Of a stretch of 64,000 bases of DNA, positions 9,110 to 18,652 are shown one piece after another (the stretch's first letter is position 1; every line of letters begins with the position of its first letter). The stretch covers positions 124,001-188,000 of the forward strand of contig NZ_CP130702.1 in the NCBI RefSeq assembly GCF_030553075.1. Reading direction: 5' to 3'. The stretch comes from Halomonas sp. I5-271120. Lineage in GTDB: Bacteria; Pseudomonadota; Gammaproteobacteria; Pseudomonadales; Halomonadaceae. The position numbers and the translations under genes are program-made. The notes below the pieces were generated by a model. It ran no database searches and was not told the origin of the DNA. It saw only the letters and a list, made by a program, of their open reading frames with translations.

Positions 9110-11589
9110 GCCTTGTGAAAATGCGTCGTGAGGCAGGTAATGGGAAACTGATCGACGAAAGCATCCGGGCAGCAAACCTTTTCCCTCCGCAGGCTTACGA
9201 CGAGGAGCGTGAGCTCTTCATCATGGACGACAATACAATTGGTTTCGTGATCCAGTGTGAGCCGATCTCTTCCATGGATCAGAACACACAAAAGTCAGTG
9301 GAATCATTCTTCCAGAACACGCCGTTCCCCGAGGGGAGCTTTGTTCAAATTAACCTATATCGTTCTCCGGATATCAAGTCACAACTGGCTGATATCTATG
9401 CGTTGAGGCAGGGGAATAATAACAAGCTTTTCAAGAAGCTCATTAACGAGCGTATCAAGTTCTTTGATGACCATACGGTTTCACGCCTGCGTCGTAACTT
9501 CAAAGAAAAGAGACATGACCAGGGTGTCGTCTTTGATTTGAAGTTGATGCTCTCCGTGAAGATGGAAATCTCCGGGGCCTACCCCTCAGATGATGAGATG
9601 CGAAAGGCAGAGAACTTGCGCATCGAAACCATGGCATCACTGGGCACGATCGGCCTGCAGCCACGGTCGCTTGATGCCAAGGGCTATATCCGAATTCTAC
9701 AAACCATGCTCAATTGGGGGGCAGAAGCAAGTTGGCGGCATGGTCATGCCGAATACGATGAGACCCAGTCGATCGCTGAGCAGCTGCTGGACTATGACAA
9801 TCCGATTGAATACCACAAGCATGGCTTGAAGATCGGCGACTACCATGTTCGAACGCTCTCCGCGAAGCGTGCACCGCGTAAAGCCTATTTTGGCATCGCA
9901 TCTGATTACTGTGGTGATCTCTTTCATGGTATCTCGGCTGTAAAAGAGCACTACATGGTAGTGCTGAGCATTTACTTTCCTAAGCACCATAAGAAGAAAA
10001 GCGACTTTGACAGGAACAGGACCTTCGTGATCAACCAATCACAAGGCCCTATTGTCAACTACGTTCCAGTTTTGGCGGAAAAGAAGGCTGACTTCGATGC
10101 GCTGCATAACGATGTGACTGATGAAGGTTACAAGTTCTGCATGATGCATCTGAATGTAGTGGTCTTCTGTCCGAATGAAAAACGTGCAGCAGAGGCGGTA
10201 TCTGACTTTCGAAGCTACTGGCGTAAAAACCAGTTCGAGGTGATGCCAAATACACTGACGCATCATGTGAACTTCTTCAATTCACTCCCACTGTTCACAG
10301 ATCCAACTGCGATGCAGGAGATGCAGCGTTTCAAGACTGGAACCCCAAAGCAGGCTGCTGTGCTAGCGCCAATATTTGGCGAGTGGAAGGGGACTGGCAC
10401 GCCATATATCAACCTCCTTTCGCGCAATGGACAGATCATGTCCTTGTCGAAATACGACTCCTTGGATAACTACAACTCCCTGACGTGTGCTGCCTCGGGT
10501 TCGGGTAAGTCATTCCTGACGAATAATGAAATTGACTCCTATATGTCAGAAGGCGCCCGAGTATGGGTTATCGACGTGGGGCGTTCATACGAGAAGCTAG
10601 CATCCACGCTGGGTGGTGACTTCATCGAGTTTAGTGATGCTTCCAATGTATGTATCAATCCTTTCCCCTTGGTAAAAGATTACAAGGAGGAAGAGGATGC
10701 GCTCGTAAGCATTATCCGCCTGATGATCTCATACGAACACGATATCGATGGGGTACAAGTAGCTGAGCTCAAGCGTGAACTACAAGAAGCGTATAAACAA
10801 TTTGGTGGAAAACTGACGATCGATATCCTGGCAGATCGTCTTCTCGCTAACAGAGATAACCGTGTCAAGGACATGGGTACCCAGCTATTCCCGTTCACCT
10901 CGAACGGTTCATATGGCCGTTTCTTTAACGGCGAGAATACAGTTTCTTTCACAAACCAGTTCACGGTCCTCGAACTGGAGGAATTGAAAGGCCGACCGCA
11001 CCTGCAACAGGTAGTCCTGGCCCAGATGCTGTATCAGATCCAGCAGGCGATTTACCTCGACATCGAAAACAGGGATACAAAGAAGCTGCTGTTTATCGAT
11101 GAAGCATGGTCGATGCTGACCAACGAGGGGATCGCCGAAGCGATTGAGACGGCCTACCGGCGTTTCCGTAAGTACGGGGGCAGTATATCTCTGATTACTC
11201 AGTCACTGCTTGACTTTGATGGTACATCCCTGGGCGAGACGATCATCGCAAACGCTAACTCGATCCAGCTTCTGGGGCAGAAGGCAGAGAACCTGACGCG
11301 CTCTATCGAAAAAGGGTATCTGCAGTTGCCTGATGGGTACGAGCGTATGCTAAGTACCGTCAAAACGATCCCAGGCATCTATTCCGAGGTGTTCATCAAA
11401 GGCTCATACGGCATGGGGATTGGCCGTCTGTTCGTTTCGGAGTACCAGATCCTTATGTACTCCACCCATCCTGATGATGTGGCAGCTATCGAGCGTTACC
11501 GCAAGAAGGGTAAGGATGTTGGCGAAGCGATCGAGCTTGTTATCCGCGACCGCAAGGAACAGTACGGATCAGCAGGGGATGAAAAATGA
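9106..11589 (+). CDS. traC: TraC, ATPase of the F-type secretion channel
   Basis: An 827-residue cytoplasmic/inner-membrane ATPase, the VirB4 homologue that powers pilus assembly. It has the N-terminal TraC_F_IV domain and a C-terminal P-loop domain with Walker A GSGKS near residue 465 and Walker B LLFIDEAW near residue 662, followed by the RRFRKYGGS region found in VirB4-type proteins. Length matches F and SXT TraC (about 800-880). It overlaps dsbC by 4 nt at the start and the trbI-like gene by 4 nt at the end, so translation is coupled. Confidence 0.95.
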   Translation: MSLVKMRREAGNGKLIDESIRAANLFPPQAYDEERELFIMDDNTIGFVIQCEPISSMDQNTQKSVESFFQNTPFPEGSFVQINLYRSPDIKSQLADIYALRQGNNNKLFKKLINERIKFFDDHTVSRLRRNFKEKRHDQGVVFDLKLMLSVKMEISGAYPSDDEMRKAENLRIETMASLGTIGLQPRSLDAKGYIRILQTMLNWGAEASWRHGHAEYDETQSIAEQLLDYDNPIEYHKHGLKIGDYHVRTLSAKRAPRKAYFGIASDYCGDLFHGISAVKEHYMVVLSIYFPKHHKKKSDFDRNRTFVINQSQGPIVNYVPVLAEKKADFDALHNDVTDEGYKFCMMHLNVVVFCPNEKRAAEAVSDFRSYWRKNQFEVMPNTLTHHVNFFNSLPLFTDPTAMQEMQRFKTGTPKQAAVLAPIFGEWKGTGTPYINLLSRNGQIMSLSKYDSLDNYNSLTCAASGSGKSFLTNNEIDSYMSEGARVWVIDVGRSYEKLASTLGGDFIEFSDASNVCINPFPLVKDYKEEEDALVSIIRLMISYEHDIDGVQVAELKRELQEAYKQFGGKLTIDILADRLLANRDNRVKDMGTQLFPFTSNGSYGRFFNGENTVSFTNQFTVLELEELKGRPHLQQVVLAQMLYQIQQAIYLDIENRDTKKLLFIDEAWSMLTNEGIAEAIETAYRRFRKYGGSISLITQSLLDFDGTSLGETIIANANSIQLLGQKAENLTRSIEKGYLQLPDGYERMLSTVKTIPGIYSEVFIKGSYGMGIGRLFVSEYQILMYSTHPDDVAAIERYRKKGKDVGEAIELVIRDRKEQYGSAGDEK

Positions 11590-11999
11590 CTGAACGGAAA
11601 GACGCTCAAGTGAGCACAGGGTCGCTGATTACTACGTCCTTCTCAACACTAGGTGCTCTGGCACTGCTGTGGATGGTTGCAATCAAGGTCGCTCCGGGGG
11701 TTGCCCCGGAGCTGATACCAGCGTCCCCATCCAAGGGTGTGCTCGTAATGGACAGCGCAAGATACTTGACCTCGAAAAGCGATCCTTCTGAAGAACAGAT
11801 GCAAGGCTTGGTGACAGGGGCGCGTCAGCTGGCGGGTTATCTCGCTAGCGAAGGGTATACCGTGGTTCGTGCAGCTAATGTCATCCAGGCTCCCGCTGAT
11901 GCACTGGTCCCGCAAACGCTGCTCGATGATTGGGCTGAGAAAGCTTTAACCGAACGTGGCCTGACGATGCCGGATGATCGCGCTGAAGGGGATAATTGA
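11586..11999 (+). CDS. trbI: TrbI-like inner-membrane conjugation protein
   Basis: A 137-residue protein with an N-terminal membrane helix (ITTSFSTLGALALLWMVAIKV) and a periplasmic tail. The ending VVRAANVIQAPADALVPQTL resembles the VILVSPAVVQGAPDVT region of F TrbI, and size and position between traC and the peptidase/traW genes agree. TrbI influences pilus outgrowth and retraction in F. The start overlaps the traC stop and the stop overlaps the peptidase start, giving a tightly coupled cluster. The assignment is by memory of the family and is moderate. Confidence 0.65.
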   Translation: MTERKDAQVSTGSLITTSFSTLGALALLWMVAIKVAPGVAPELIPASPSKGVLVMDSARYLTSKSDPSEEQMQGLVTGARQLAGYLASEGYTVVRAANVIQAPADALVPQTLLDDWAEKALTERGLTMPDDRAEGDN

Positions 12000-12517
12000 T
12001 GGTTCTGATAAAAAAGAAAGAGTCCTGGAAGAGGTTCAGCATCAAGGCTTCCCTAATGTTGTGCGTGATGGCTGCGGGATTGATTTATTTCAATGCCAGA
12101 TTTCAGATCGGCTTCGATTTTCAGGAAATATCGTCAATTCCGGGGCAACGCCTGTACGTCATTGATAAGTGGGACCAAGAGTTGATCAAGGGCAAACGCT
12201 ATGCGTATTGGTCAAAAGGACTGGAGCCGATTTTCGATGATGGCTCGATCATGGTGAAGATCCTTGTTGCCGAGCCAGGGGATAAGGTCGAGGTCGATGA
12301 TAACTACCAAGTGCTTATTGATGACAAGCCGACACGCTATTACGGGCTTGCCCAAGCAGAACGAGTCGGATACGAACCAGAGGAATTTGTTGGCTCAGCC
12401 TCTTTGGCAGAGGATGAATTCTGGTTCATGGGGACTCACGAGCTGTCGTTTGACTCTCGCTATTACGGCGCCATTTCATCTACTCAAGTCATCGGCCGTG
12501 CATACCCGATTCTGTAA
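11999..12517 (+). CDS. trhF: S26-family signal peptidase of the conjugation system (TraF/TrhF type)
   Basis: A 172-residue peptidase with one N-terminal membrane helix (ASLMLCVMAAGLIYF). The catalytic serine lies in SSIPGQRLY and the general-base lysine in IMVKILVAEPGD, with the closing S26 box FWFMGTHELSFDSRYYG. I start at ATG 11999, which overlaps the preceding TGA and has a GAAGGGG site; a TTG one codon earlier is less likely. The family matures conjugation proteins, possibly the pilin. Its place between traC and traW is as in SXT/IncA/C. Confidence 0.87.
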   Translation: MVLIKKKESWKRFSIKASLMLCVMAAGLIYFNARFQIGFDFQEISSIPGQRLYVIDKWDQELIKGKRYAYWSKGLEPIFDDGSIMVKILVAEPGDKVEVDDNYQVLIDDKPTRYYGLAQAERVGYEPEEFVGSASLAEDEFWFMGTHELSFDSRYYGAISSTQVIGRAYPIL

Positions 12518-12527
12518 GGGACTCGTC

Positions 12528-13736
12528 ATGAAGAAATTAACTTTTCTGATCGCAGCTATCGCGATCAGTTCCACGGCACTAGGTGTACATGCTCAAGATA
12601 GTACGATGCATGACGATCTTAGAGCTTTGAAAGATCTGAATACTGATAGAGTTGATGATACTGGTACGGACCTGATCAGTGGGATTTCTGGCGAGGATAT
12701 TCATCAGCGAGCCCTGGGTTATAAAGAGGAAGTAAGCCGTGCCATGGAATCTGTCAGGGCACGAAATAAAATGGGCCAAAACGAGGCTCTTGAAAAGTAT
12801 GAATCAGTAGGGACAATCTATTTTGTCTCGCTCTCTATGGGCGAAGAATCAATTAAGGAAGTCTTTCGTGATGCTGCGACTGATAAGGAAAAAAGGCTTG
12901 TCGTAATACGTGGTATCCCAGAAGGAGAGAAAATTCCTGATGGGCTTCAGCCATACTTCCAAATGGTCAATGAGGTTCAGCCGTCCCCTCAGTTTGTACT
13001 GGACCCGTCCCTGTTTAAGAAGTTCAGCATTAGAAAGGTGCCTGCGATTGTAAAACTACGCAAGGACAAGGATATTCTTTCACAAAATGGACTTGCTAGA
13101 GTTTATGGTTTGCATTCATCCAACTATTTGAATGAGCAGATTGAAAAAGGCGAGACCGGCAATATAGGAACTCGTGGCAATGTCGTAGATATTCTGGAAC
13201 CTAATCTCATTGAGGTGATGAAACAGAAACTGGCCAACGTCGATTGGGAGCAGAAAAAGAGACAAGCGGCGAGTGGCTATTGGAAAAAACAGGAATTTCA
13301 TTCGCTAGAAGCCGCAACTGAAGATCGTACCAGGTGGATAGATCCCAGCATTACAGTTACGGCTGACCTGAAGAGTGGTGATGGTGAAGTGGTAGTTCCA
13401 CAAGGGACAACGATCAACCCACTAGAGAAGTATCCCTTCAACAGGACGATGTTTGTCTTTAATCCTCTTCGTAAAGCGGAAGTGGACTTCGTGAAGAGAC
13501 AGCTAGAGGGAATGACTGTTAGTGATGGGATACCAGTATTGATGGCCTCTGAGTTCAACAGGGAAGCCGGCTGGGATGGCTATAAATCTCTTACTGACGA
13601 TCTTAATACGCATGTCTACAAGCTCGTCCCTGATGTTAAAAGCCGCTGGCACATTGAAAAGACGCCGACCGTGATCACCGCGGAGGGAAATTACTTCAAG
13701 GTGGTAGAGCATCGTGTCATGGAGGAAGCGAGATGA
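12528..13736 (+). CDS. traW: TrbC-TraW fusion protein, pilus assembly
   Basis: A 402-residue secreted protein starting at 12528 with a signal peptide (MKKLTFLIAAIAISSTALGVHA) and an AAGGG site. Residues about 85-185 match TrbC of F (LVVIRGIPEG, FVLDPSLFKKFSIRKVPAIVKL pattern), a thioredoxin-like fold. Residues about 220-400 match TraW (RWIDPSITVTADL, TMFVFNPL, KTPTVITAEG). In F these are two genes; a single TrbC-TraW polypeptide is known in SXT/IncA/C relatives. Both are periplasmic pilus-assembly proteins. The stop overlaps the traU start. Confidence 0.88.
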   Translation: MKKLTFLIAAIAISSTALGVHAQDSTMHDDLRALKDLNTDRVDDTGTDLISGISGEDIHQRALGYKEEVSRAMESVRARNKMGQNEALEKYESVGTIYFVSLSMGEESIKEVFRDAATDKEKRLVVIRGIPEGEKIPDGLQPYFQMVNEVQPSPQFVLDPSLFKKFSIRKVPAIVKLRKDKDILSQNGLARVYGLHSSNYLNEQIEKGETGNIGTRGNVVDILEPNLIEVMKQKLANVDWEQKKRQAASGYWKKQEFHSLEAATEDRTRWIDPSITVTADLKSGDGEVVVPQGTTINPLEKYPFNRTMFVFNPLRKAEVDFVKRQLEGMTVSDGIPVLMASEFNREAGWDGYKSLTDDLNTHVYKLVPDVKSRWHIEKTPTVITAEGNYFKVVEHRVMEEAR

Positions 13737-14743
13737 AAAAGGTTATTATCGCTGTAGGTATTGCACTTTCCACTGGGGTGTTTTCTTTATCTGCATCGGC
13801 TGCCGCGACCTGTGAAGGAAATGGCATTATCAGCGGCAAATTGGTCACCGAAGTCTGCTGGACTTGCGTTTTCCCCGTTTATATTGGCGGTGTTCCTGCT
13901 GGTGATGAACGATTTGTTCCCGATGAAGCGGTGCGCGAACCTATATGCTCTTGCCAAGACAATAATGGTGTCCTTACACCCGGGATTCCCACGTCAATGT
14001 GGGAGCCAGCACGGTTGATCGAGTTTACAACTTCGCCCGGTTGCATTCACAGCCTTGGTGGCATAGAAATGCCATTCGATAAGGCCAGTCGAGGAAATAT
14101 CGGTTATGACACAGGGGATGGTGGTGCTGACAACTTCCAGTATTACCACTACATGTCATTTCCACTCCTGACCGTCATGGACATGTTTTCTGGAGGCCGT
14201 TGCAATGCTGGTGGCTATGCAGACTTCGATTTGATGTACATGTCTGAAATCGATCCGACATGGAATGACTCCACGATCGCGTTTTATACAAATCCGGAAT
14301 CCGCTGCCGTAGCAAATCCCGCTGCATTATCCGCATGTGCTGCCGATGCCGTGTCCTCGACAGCAGGCGAGCCCATCGACTCCATGTTCTGGTGCGCAGG
14401 ATCGTGGGGTGCTCAATATCCTCTCTCTGGTTGGGCCGACCGGGGTACTGGAATTGTTCGTGGTTCCAGTAAGCGTACCGCCCAGACACTGAATGCCCTG
14501 CATCGCCGTGGTCTGGCTTGGAAAACGATGGGCGAGGATTCCATGTGCAAGGGAAACATTGCGCCCATGATGCCTAAATCACAATATAAGTTCACGATGA
14601 TGCACCCTCGCGCAGAGACGGATAAAGCCCATGTTATGGGCCAGTCTACTCTGACCTGGGGCGCTGGTCGGTGGTTTCCCATCAAAGGCGAAGAGCCAGT
14701 TTATTTGATCTGGCGCTGGAACGATTGCTGCAATTCTATGTGA
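13733..14743 (+). CDS. traU: TraU, cysteine-rich periplasmic conjugation protein
   Basis: A 336-residue secreted protein with signal peptide (ending LSASA, residue ~23) and the TraU signature CWTCVFPVYIGG at the mature N-terminus. Many cysteines are present (for example EPICSCQDN, GGRCNAG, WRWNDCCNSM), fitting dependence on DsbC. TraU is needed for DNA transfer and mating-pair stability. It starts inside the traW stop (ATGA) and is followed by traN after about 20 nt. Confidence 0.94.
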   Translation: MKKVIIAVGIALSTGVFSLSASAAATCEGNGIISGKLVTEVCWTCVFPVYIGGVPAGDERFVPDEAVREPICSCQDNNGVLTPGIPTSMWEPARLIEFTTSPGCIHSLGGIEMPFDKASRGNIGYDTGDGGADNFQYYHYMSFPLLTVMDMFSGGRCNAGGYADFDLMYMSEIDPTWNDSTIAFYTNPESAAVANPAALSACAADAVSSTAGEPIDSMFWCAGSWGAQYPLSGWADRGTGIVRGSSKRTAQTLNALHRRGLAWKTMGEDSMCKGNIAPMMPKSQYKFTMMHPRAETDKAHVMGQSTLTWGAGRWFPIKGEEPVYLIWRWNDCCNSM

Positions 14744-14762
14744 TTTAGGTGGTTTGATTACC

Positions 14763-17585
14763 ATGAAAAAATTTCTGACTTATATTCTTGTTGTGGCAAT
14801 GACGTACTCACCACTTCATGGCTATATAACACCTGTTTATGCTAAAGAAAATGCGTACTCAGCAGAGACTAAGCAATGGACGGAAAGTTTCGCTAGTGAC
14901 CTGTGGGATAACTCCTCTACCGATTCCAAATCAAGTGTATCGATCGGAAAGGGGGATACAAGGATTGAGGGTGAGCTCACCGAGATATTCCCTGGGCTAA
15001 AAGACGACGATAACGCTGCGCCGAGCGATAGCCCTAGCACGGCTACACTCGGTGCAGCTTCGCAGGACGAAGATCTGGCTAAATCGCTAGGGTCGAACGC
15101 TAAGTCTGGACTTTTTGACGACGCTACTAAGGATGACGATATCAAGGGTGATCCAGGTGAGCTCAATCACCCAAGTGATAAGCCATGGTCAGATACAAAC
15201 GTTGCTCAAGCCGAATCAACAAAATATGGTGTGGCCTATGATATTATTCGCGAAGATTCACAGCGCCAATATGTTGACTTGACCAATGACCCCATAGTTG
15301 GAAATTACAGAGATACCATTGAAGATTCTTCAATATTTGAGGAGAATTTCTTTTCATGTTCTGAGAGTGAGGTTTTGAATGATAATAGCAGGAATGTGCA
15401 TATTCCTGACTATAAGTTTTGCAACCGGATTAAGACCAGCGATGAATCATGTGATATTACGCATGATTATACAGCAGCAGTAGTTACACACCATGCAGGA
15501 CCGTTTAACTTGAGGTCGTGCTCAAGTGGTAACTGTCAAAATCTATGGATCGGAAAGGTGGGTGACAACTATTTTTCTGGTAATTGTGCGATATATGAGC
15601 AGCGAACTCAAGTTAAGGTCCAGAATCCTGATGCCATTAAGAAAGCTACGTTAACCTACACAAAGTGGGATGACTACATGCAGGTTTACGTGGGCCCCCC
15701 TGGACAAGAGAAACTTGTCTGGAGAGGCCCAAACGGAAACTTTCCTCCTGAAACAGGCGGTAAGTGCGAACTAAGCACATCATGGTCGAAACACCCAAAT
15801 ACAGATCTAACCTCTTACTTTGCTAATGCAGAAGAGGGCGAAGTAATCTCATTTAAAATTAGAGTTTCTGTAACAGGAGAGGGTGAAGCTTATAGTAGAA
15901 TTAGAATAGATTACGATCCGGATAAAGTAGTAACCAAAGATACTTGGTCTCCTGAATCTTGCTTTGAGAGTGCTCAGGCTCTTGATGACAACTTTGCATC
16001 TGGATCTTATAGATGTGTAGATGACCCCGGAGCATCCCGTTCTGATGGTTGTGCAAAAATAGATGGGATACTAGTTTGTCCAGATTTGCTGAAAGAGCCA
16101 CCTATCGATAATGTCTCTAAGACTTGTCGACGTGTAGAAGTCGAAGCTGATTTTGACTTCTATCAAGGTCAAATGGATTGCTGGACTGATCCCCAGGGAG
16201 AGAAGCACTGCCCGGAAGTTAAGAACGAGTTTGAGTCGCAATGTGGCGAACTAGAAGCACAGGGTTGTGGCTTTATCTCACAGGATTGCGTTGGTAACGG
16301 CGCCGGAAAATCCGGTACATGCTATGTGACTGAAGAAAAATGGGATTGTGGTGATTCAGTTAAGATAGATAGCTCTAGTGTTAGTACAGAGTATCAATGT
16401 GACGGTGACTTCCAGTGTATTGGTGCTGATTGCTTTGACACATCTGTTGAAGATAATACAGATTTTGCCAAGGTCTCAGCTATACTTAATGCTGCCCAAA
16501 CCGCTCAACAAGATATGGAATGTGTTGGAACTGATGAAATGAACCAAAATGTCACCTGTGAAATATTTGGTGGCGATGATATGGAATGTAAGACTGCATT
16601 GGGTGGTGCTCAAGACTGTTGTGATCAGCCTGTTAGTGTAAATCGAGCAGATTATCTGAAGATGATCATGGCTGTTCCTAAAATAGACGCAGCTATCCTT
16701 TCTGCCGATCTTACCCAGGGCAGCATGTTCAAGACTGCTCAAAGTGGCTATGCCTCTTTGAGTAATGGCCTGAAAAGCTCCGTGAGTGAGGTCACTCAGC
16801 CTTTCACCAGTTATGTTGATACTGCGACTGCTGAGATAAAAAATACCATGACCGAAGCAATGGATCAGGTTGTCGGCAAGCTAAAACAGAAAGCCGCCGA
16901 AATAACTGAAAAGGTTATTGGTGCAGTTACAGGTGATCCTCAGCTAGCTGCTCAAGCTGGCCAATCTATGGCGGCTGAAACCGGAAAGCAAAGTGCAACT
17001 GAAACTGCTGCTGGAAAAATGATGAGCTTCGGTTCGACAATATTTGCCATATATGGTTATTATCAGCTTGCCATGCTTGCCATTCAAATGATTTGGAAGT
17101 GCGAGCAAGAAGAATTCATGCTTGCGTCTCAGAGGGAGCTAGGTAACTGCCACCACGTGGGATCCTATTGCAAATCTGAGGTCTTGGGCGTTTGTGTGGA
17201 GAAGCGTCGATCATATTGCTGTTTTAAGAGCCCTCTTGCCAGAATTATGAATGAGCAAATTCGCAAGAATACAGGCCTGGATTGGGGCGATGCCGAATCT
17301 CCGTCATGTGGTGGAATTCCACTTAAGAAGCTGGAAACAATTGATTGGGATACTGTAAACCTTGATGAGTGGACCGCTATTTTGCAACAAGAAGGTCTCT
17401 ACCAAGGCGATGCTGCCAATGTCAATATGGAAGCACTCACCGGGGCTGGTAGCGATCTTTCCGGGCCAGTAGGTGGTGGAGCAAGGAAGAATGTTGTGGA
17501 TAGGACTGAGCTACGGGCGAAAGGTTTGGATCTGGAGGCTCAAAAGAAGTCTGCCACAGAGTCCTTTAATGCGAATGTAGAATAA
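14763..17585 (+). CDS. traN: TraN, mating-pair stabilisation protein
   Basis: A 940-residue outer-membrane protein, start placed at ATG 14763 for the signal peptide (MKKFLTYILVVAMTYSPLHG). It is rich in cysteine in the middle and C-terminal parts (for example CVGTDEMNQNVTCEIFGGDDMECK, read as scattered Cys pairs) and has a hydrophobic stretch FGSTIFAIYGYYQLAMLAI near residue 770. The length is close to IncA/C-type TraN and larger than F TraN (about 600). TraN contacts recipient outer-membrane receptors. The coding sequence is clearly AT-richer than the genes on both sides, and the region 15.2-16.5 kb is the most extreme, which may mark the variable receptor-binding part. Confidence 0.92.
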   Translation: MKKFLTYILVVAMTYSPLHGYITPVYAKENAYSAETKQWTESFASDLWDNSSTDSKSSVSIGKGDTRIEGELTEIFPGLKDDDNAAPSDSPSTATLGAASQDEDLAKSLGSNAKSGLFDDATKDDDIKGDPGELNHPSDKPWSDTNVAQAESTKYGVAYDIIREDSQRQYVDLTNDPIVGNYRDTIEDSSIFEENFFSCSESEVLNDNSRNVHIPDYKFCNRIKTSDESCDITHDYTAAVVTHHAGPFNLRSCSSGNCQNLWIGKVGDNYFSGNCAIYEQRTQVKVQNPDAIKKATLTYTKWDDYMQVYVGPPGQEKLVWRGPNGNFPPETGGKCELSTSWSKHPNTDLTSYFANAEEGEVISFKIRVSVTGEGEAYSRIRIDYDPDKVVTKDTWSPESCFESAQALDDNFASGSYRCVDDPGASRSDGCAKIDGILVCPDLLKEPPIDNVSKTCRRVEVEADFDFYQGQMDCWTDPQGEKHCPEVKNEFESQCGELEAQGCGFISQDCVGNGAGKSGTCYVTEEKWDCGDSVKIDSSSVSTEYQCDGDFQCIGADCFDTSVEDNTDFAKVSAILNAAQTAQQDMECVGTDEMNQNVTCEIFGGDDMECKTALGGAQDCCDQPVSVNRADYLKMIMAVPKIDAAILSADLTQGSMFKTAQSGYASLSNGLKSSVSEVTQPFTSYVDTATAEIKNTMTEAMDQVVGKLKQKAAEITEKVIGAVTGDPQLAAQAGQSMAAETGKQSATETAAGKMMSFGSTIFAIYGYYQLAMLAIQMIWKCEQEEFMLASQRELGNCHHVGSYCKSEVLGVCVEKRRSYCCFKSPLARIMNEQIRKNTGLDWGDAESPSCGGIPLKKLETIDWDTVNLDEWTAILQQEGLYQGDAANVNMEALTGAGSDLSGPVGGGARKNVVDRTELRAKGLDLEAQKKSATESFNANVE

Positions 17586-17634
17586 AGGTATATTAACGGG
17601 GGGGGGCATTTACCCCTCCCCACTTATACTTACT

Positions 17635-18540
17635 TTAAGGTCTTTTAAAAAGAAACTCCTTGCCCTCACTAAGCATGTACGGATAATCTTTCCCAATACC
17701 ATATCTTTTCTCTGGCGGAATATATAGGAACACTCCGTCGGGGAGTTCTTCACTCAACTTGGAATAGAGATTTTGCAAGTCATCTCTATTTTCTATGTCC
17801 TCTTGAAGAAACATTACATTTGAACGGTTCTCACCGCCATTATTTACTGTATACCAAGACGCAGCATATTCGGCACCTTCAATCTTCACAGGATCATCAA
17901 CTTCTCGCACCAGTTTTTCGTAGTCTACCTGATCAATGTACCATTCAGCTGGTTGAACCCATGGTGCTGTATTTATAGTGAGGTTGGCGCGAAGAACACA
18001 AGGATTCGTATCTGGGCAGCCCATTTTTTCTGACGTATATATCCAGGCATTAACTTTGCGATCGCCCATTGCATCGTCAGTGACCATCCTCGCCGTACCA
18101 TCAGTTTTGTTTGCAACGGCTTTGATGGCTTTATCCAGCCGCTGTATGAACCAAGCGCTTCCCTGGATATCATCATCACCTTCATTGTATGGCCAATATG
18201 TAAATACAAGCGGCTGTCTATGCACTGGAGTGTCATTGTCGAGCCGGAAGCTGTAGTGTGCTAATGCACTTGCTCCTGGGGTCAGTCCAGGCAAGGGTTT
18301 AGCGGCTCCATACGCAACAAGGCCGATATTGAAGAGTGTTTCTAGTGATGACCCTCTATCGTACCCCGCATCATAGCCAGTTTCTCCATCTTGGATGTTT
18401 GTGGTAAAGCCATTTGAGAGGTTATGGGCAACATTTGCGGCCACCGACAGCTCAGGATCACTATGATGTTGGTACGGGCCATAGGCGCATCCTTGGATGC
18501 TCATAAGGCATACGGCTGATGCGAGGATTTTTTTACTCAT
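17635..18540 (-). CDS. Hypothetical lipoprotein convergent with traN
   Basis: A 301-residue protein with start at 18540 behind AGGAG. The N-terminus MSKKILASAVCLMSIQGCAYG is a lipoprotein signal with cysteine at residue 18. The rest is globular, with a Tyr/Gly-rich block (AGYDRGSSLETLFNIGLVAYGAA) and two cysteines in MGCPDTNPC. I do not recognise the family. Its position next to traN and its envelope location would fit entry exclusion or surface sensing, but nothing in the sequence proves this. Confidence 0.75.
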   Translation of the reverse strand: MSKKILASAVCLMSIQGCAYGPYQHHSDPELSVAANVAHNLSNGFTTNIQDGETGYDAGYDRGSSLETLFNIGLVAYGAAKPLPGLTPGASALAHYSFRLDNDTPVHRQPLVFTYWPYNEGDDDIQGSAWFIQRLDKAIKAVANKTDGTARMVTDDAMGDRKVNAWIYTSEKMGCPDTNPCVLRANLTINTAPWVQPAEWYIDQVDYEKLVREVDDPVKIEGAEYAASWYTVNNGGENRSNVMFLQEDIENRDDLQNLYSKLSEELPDGVFLYIPPEKRYGIGKDYPYMLSEGKEFLFKRP

Positions 18541-18598
18541 TACATATCTCCTATTGCTCATATGTTAATTCTACTAAAAAGATTCGTATCGAGAAGTC

Positions 18599-18630
18599 AA
18601 AAAAAGGCCTCCCTTTTACGGGAGGCCTTT
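18599..18630 (-). terminator. Terminator after the AcaB-like gene (minus strand)
   Basis: Perfect 11-bp stem AAAGGCCTCCC / GGGAGGCCTTT (18603-18613 / 18620-18630), with seven A on the + strand side, i.e. seven U for a transcript coming from the minus-strand gene 18653-19645. It isolates that gene from the lipoprotein gene. Confidence 0.88.
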
Positions 18631-18652
18631 CCTCTTAATCTCGATGGTGTCG

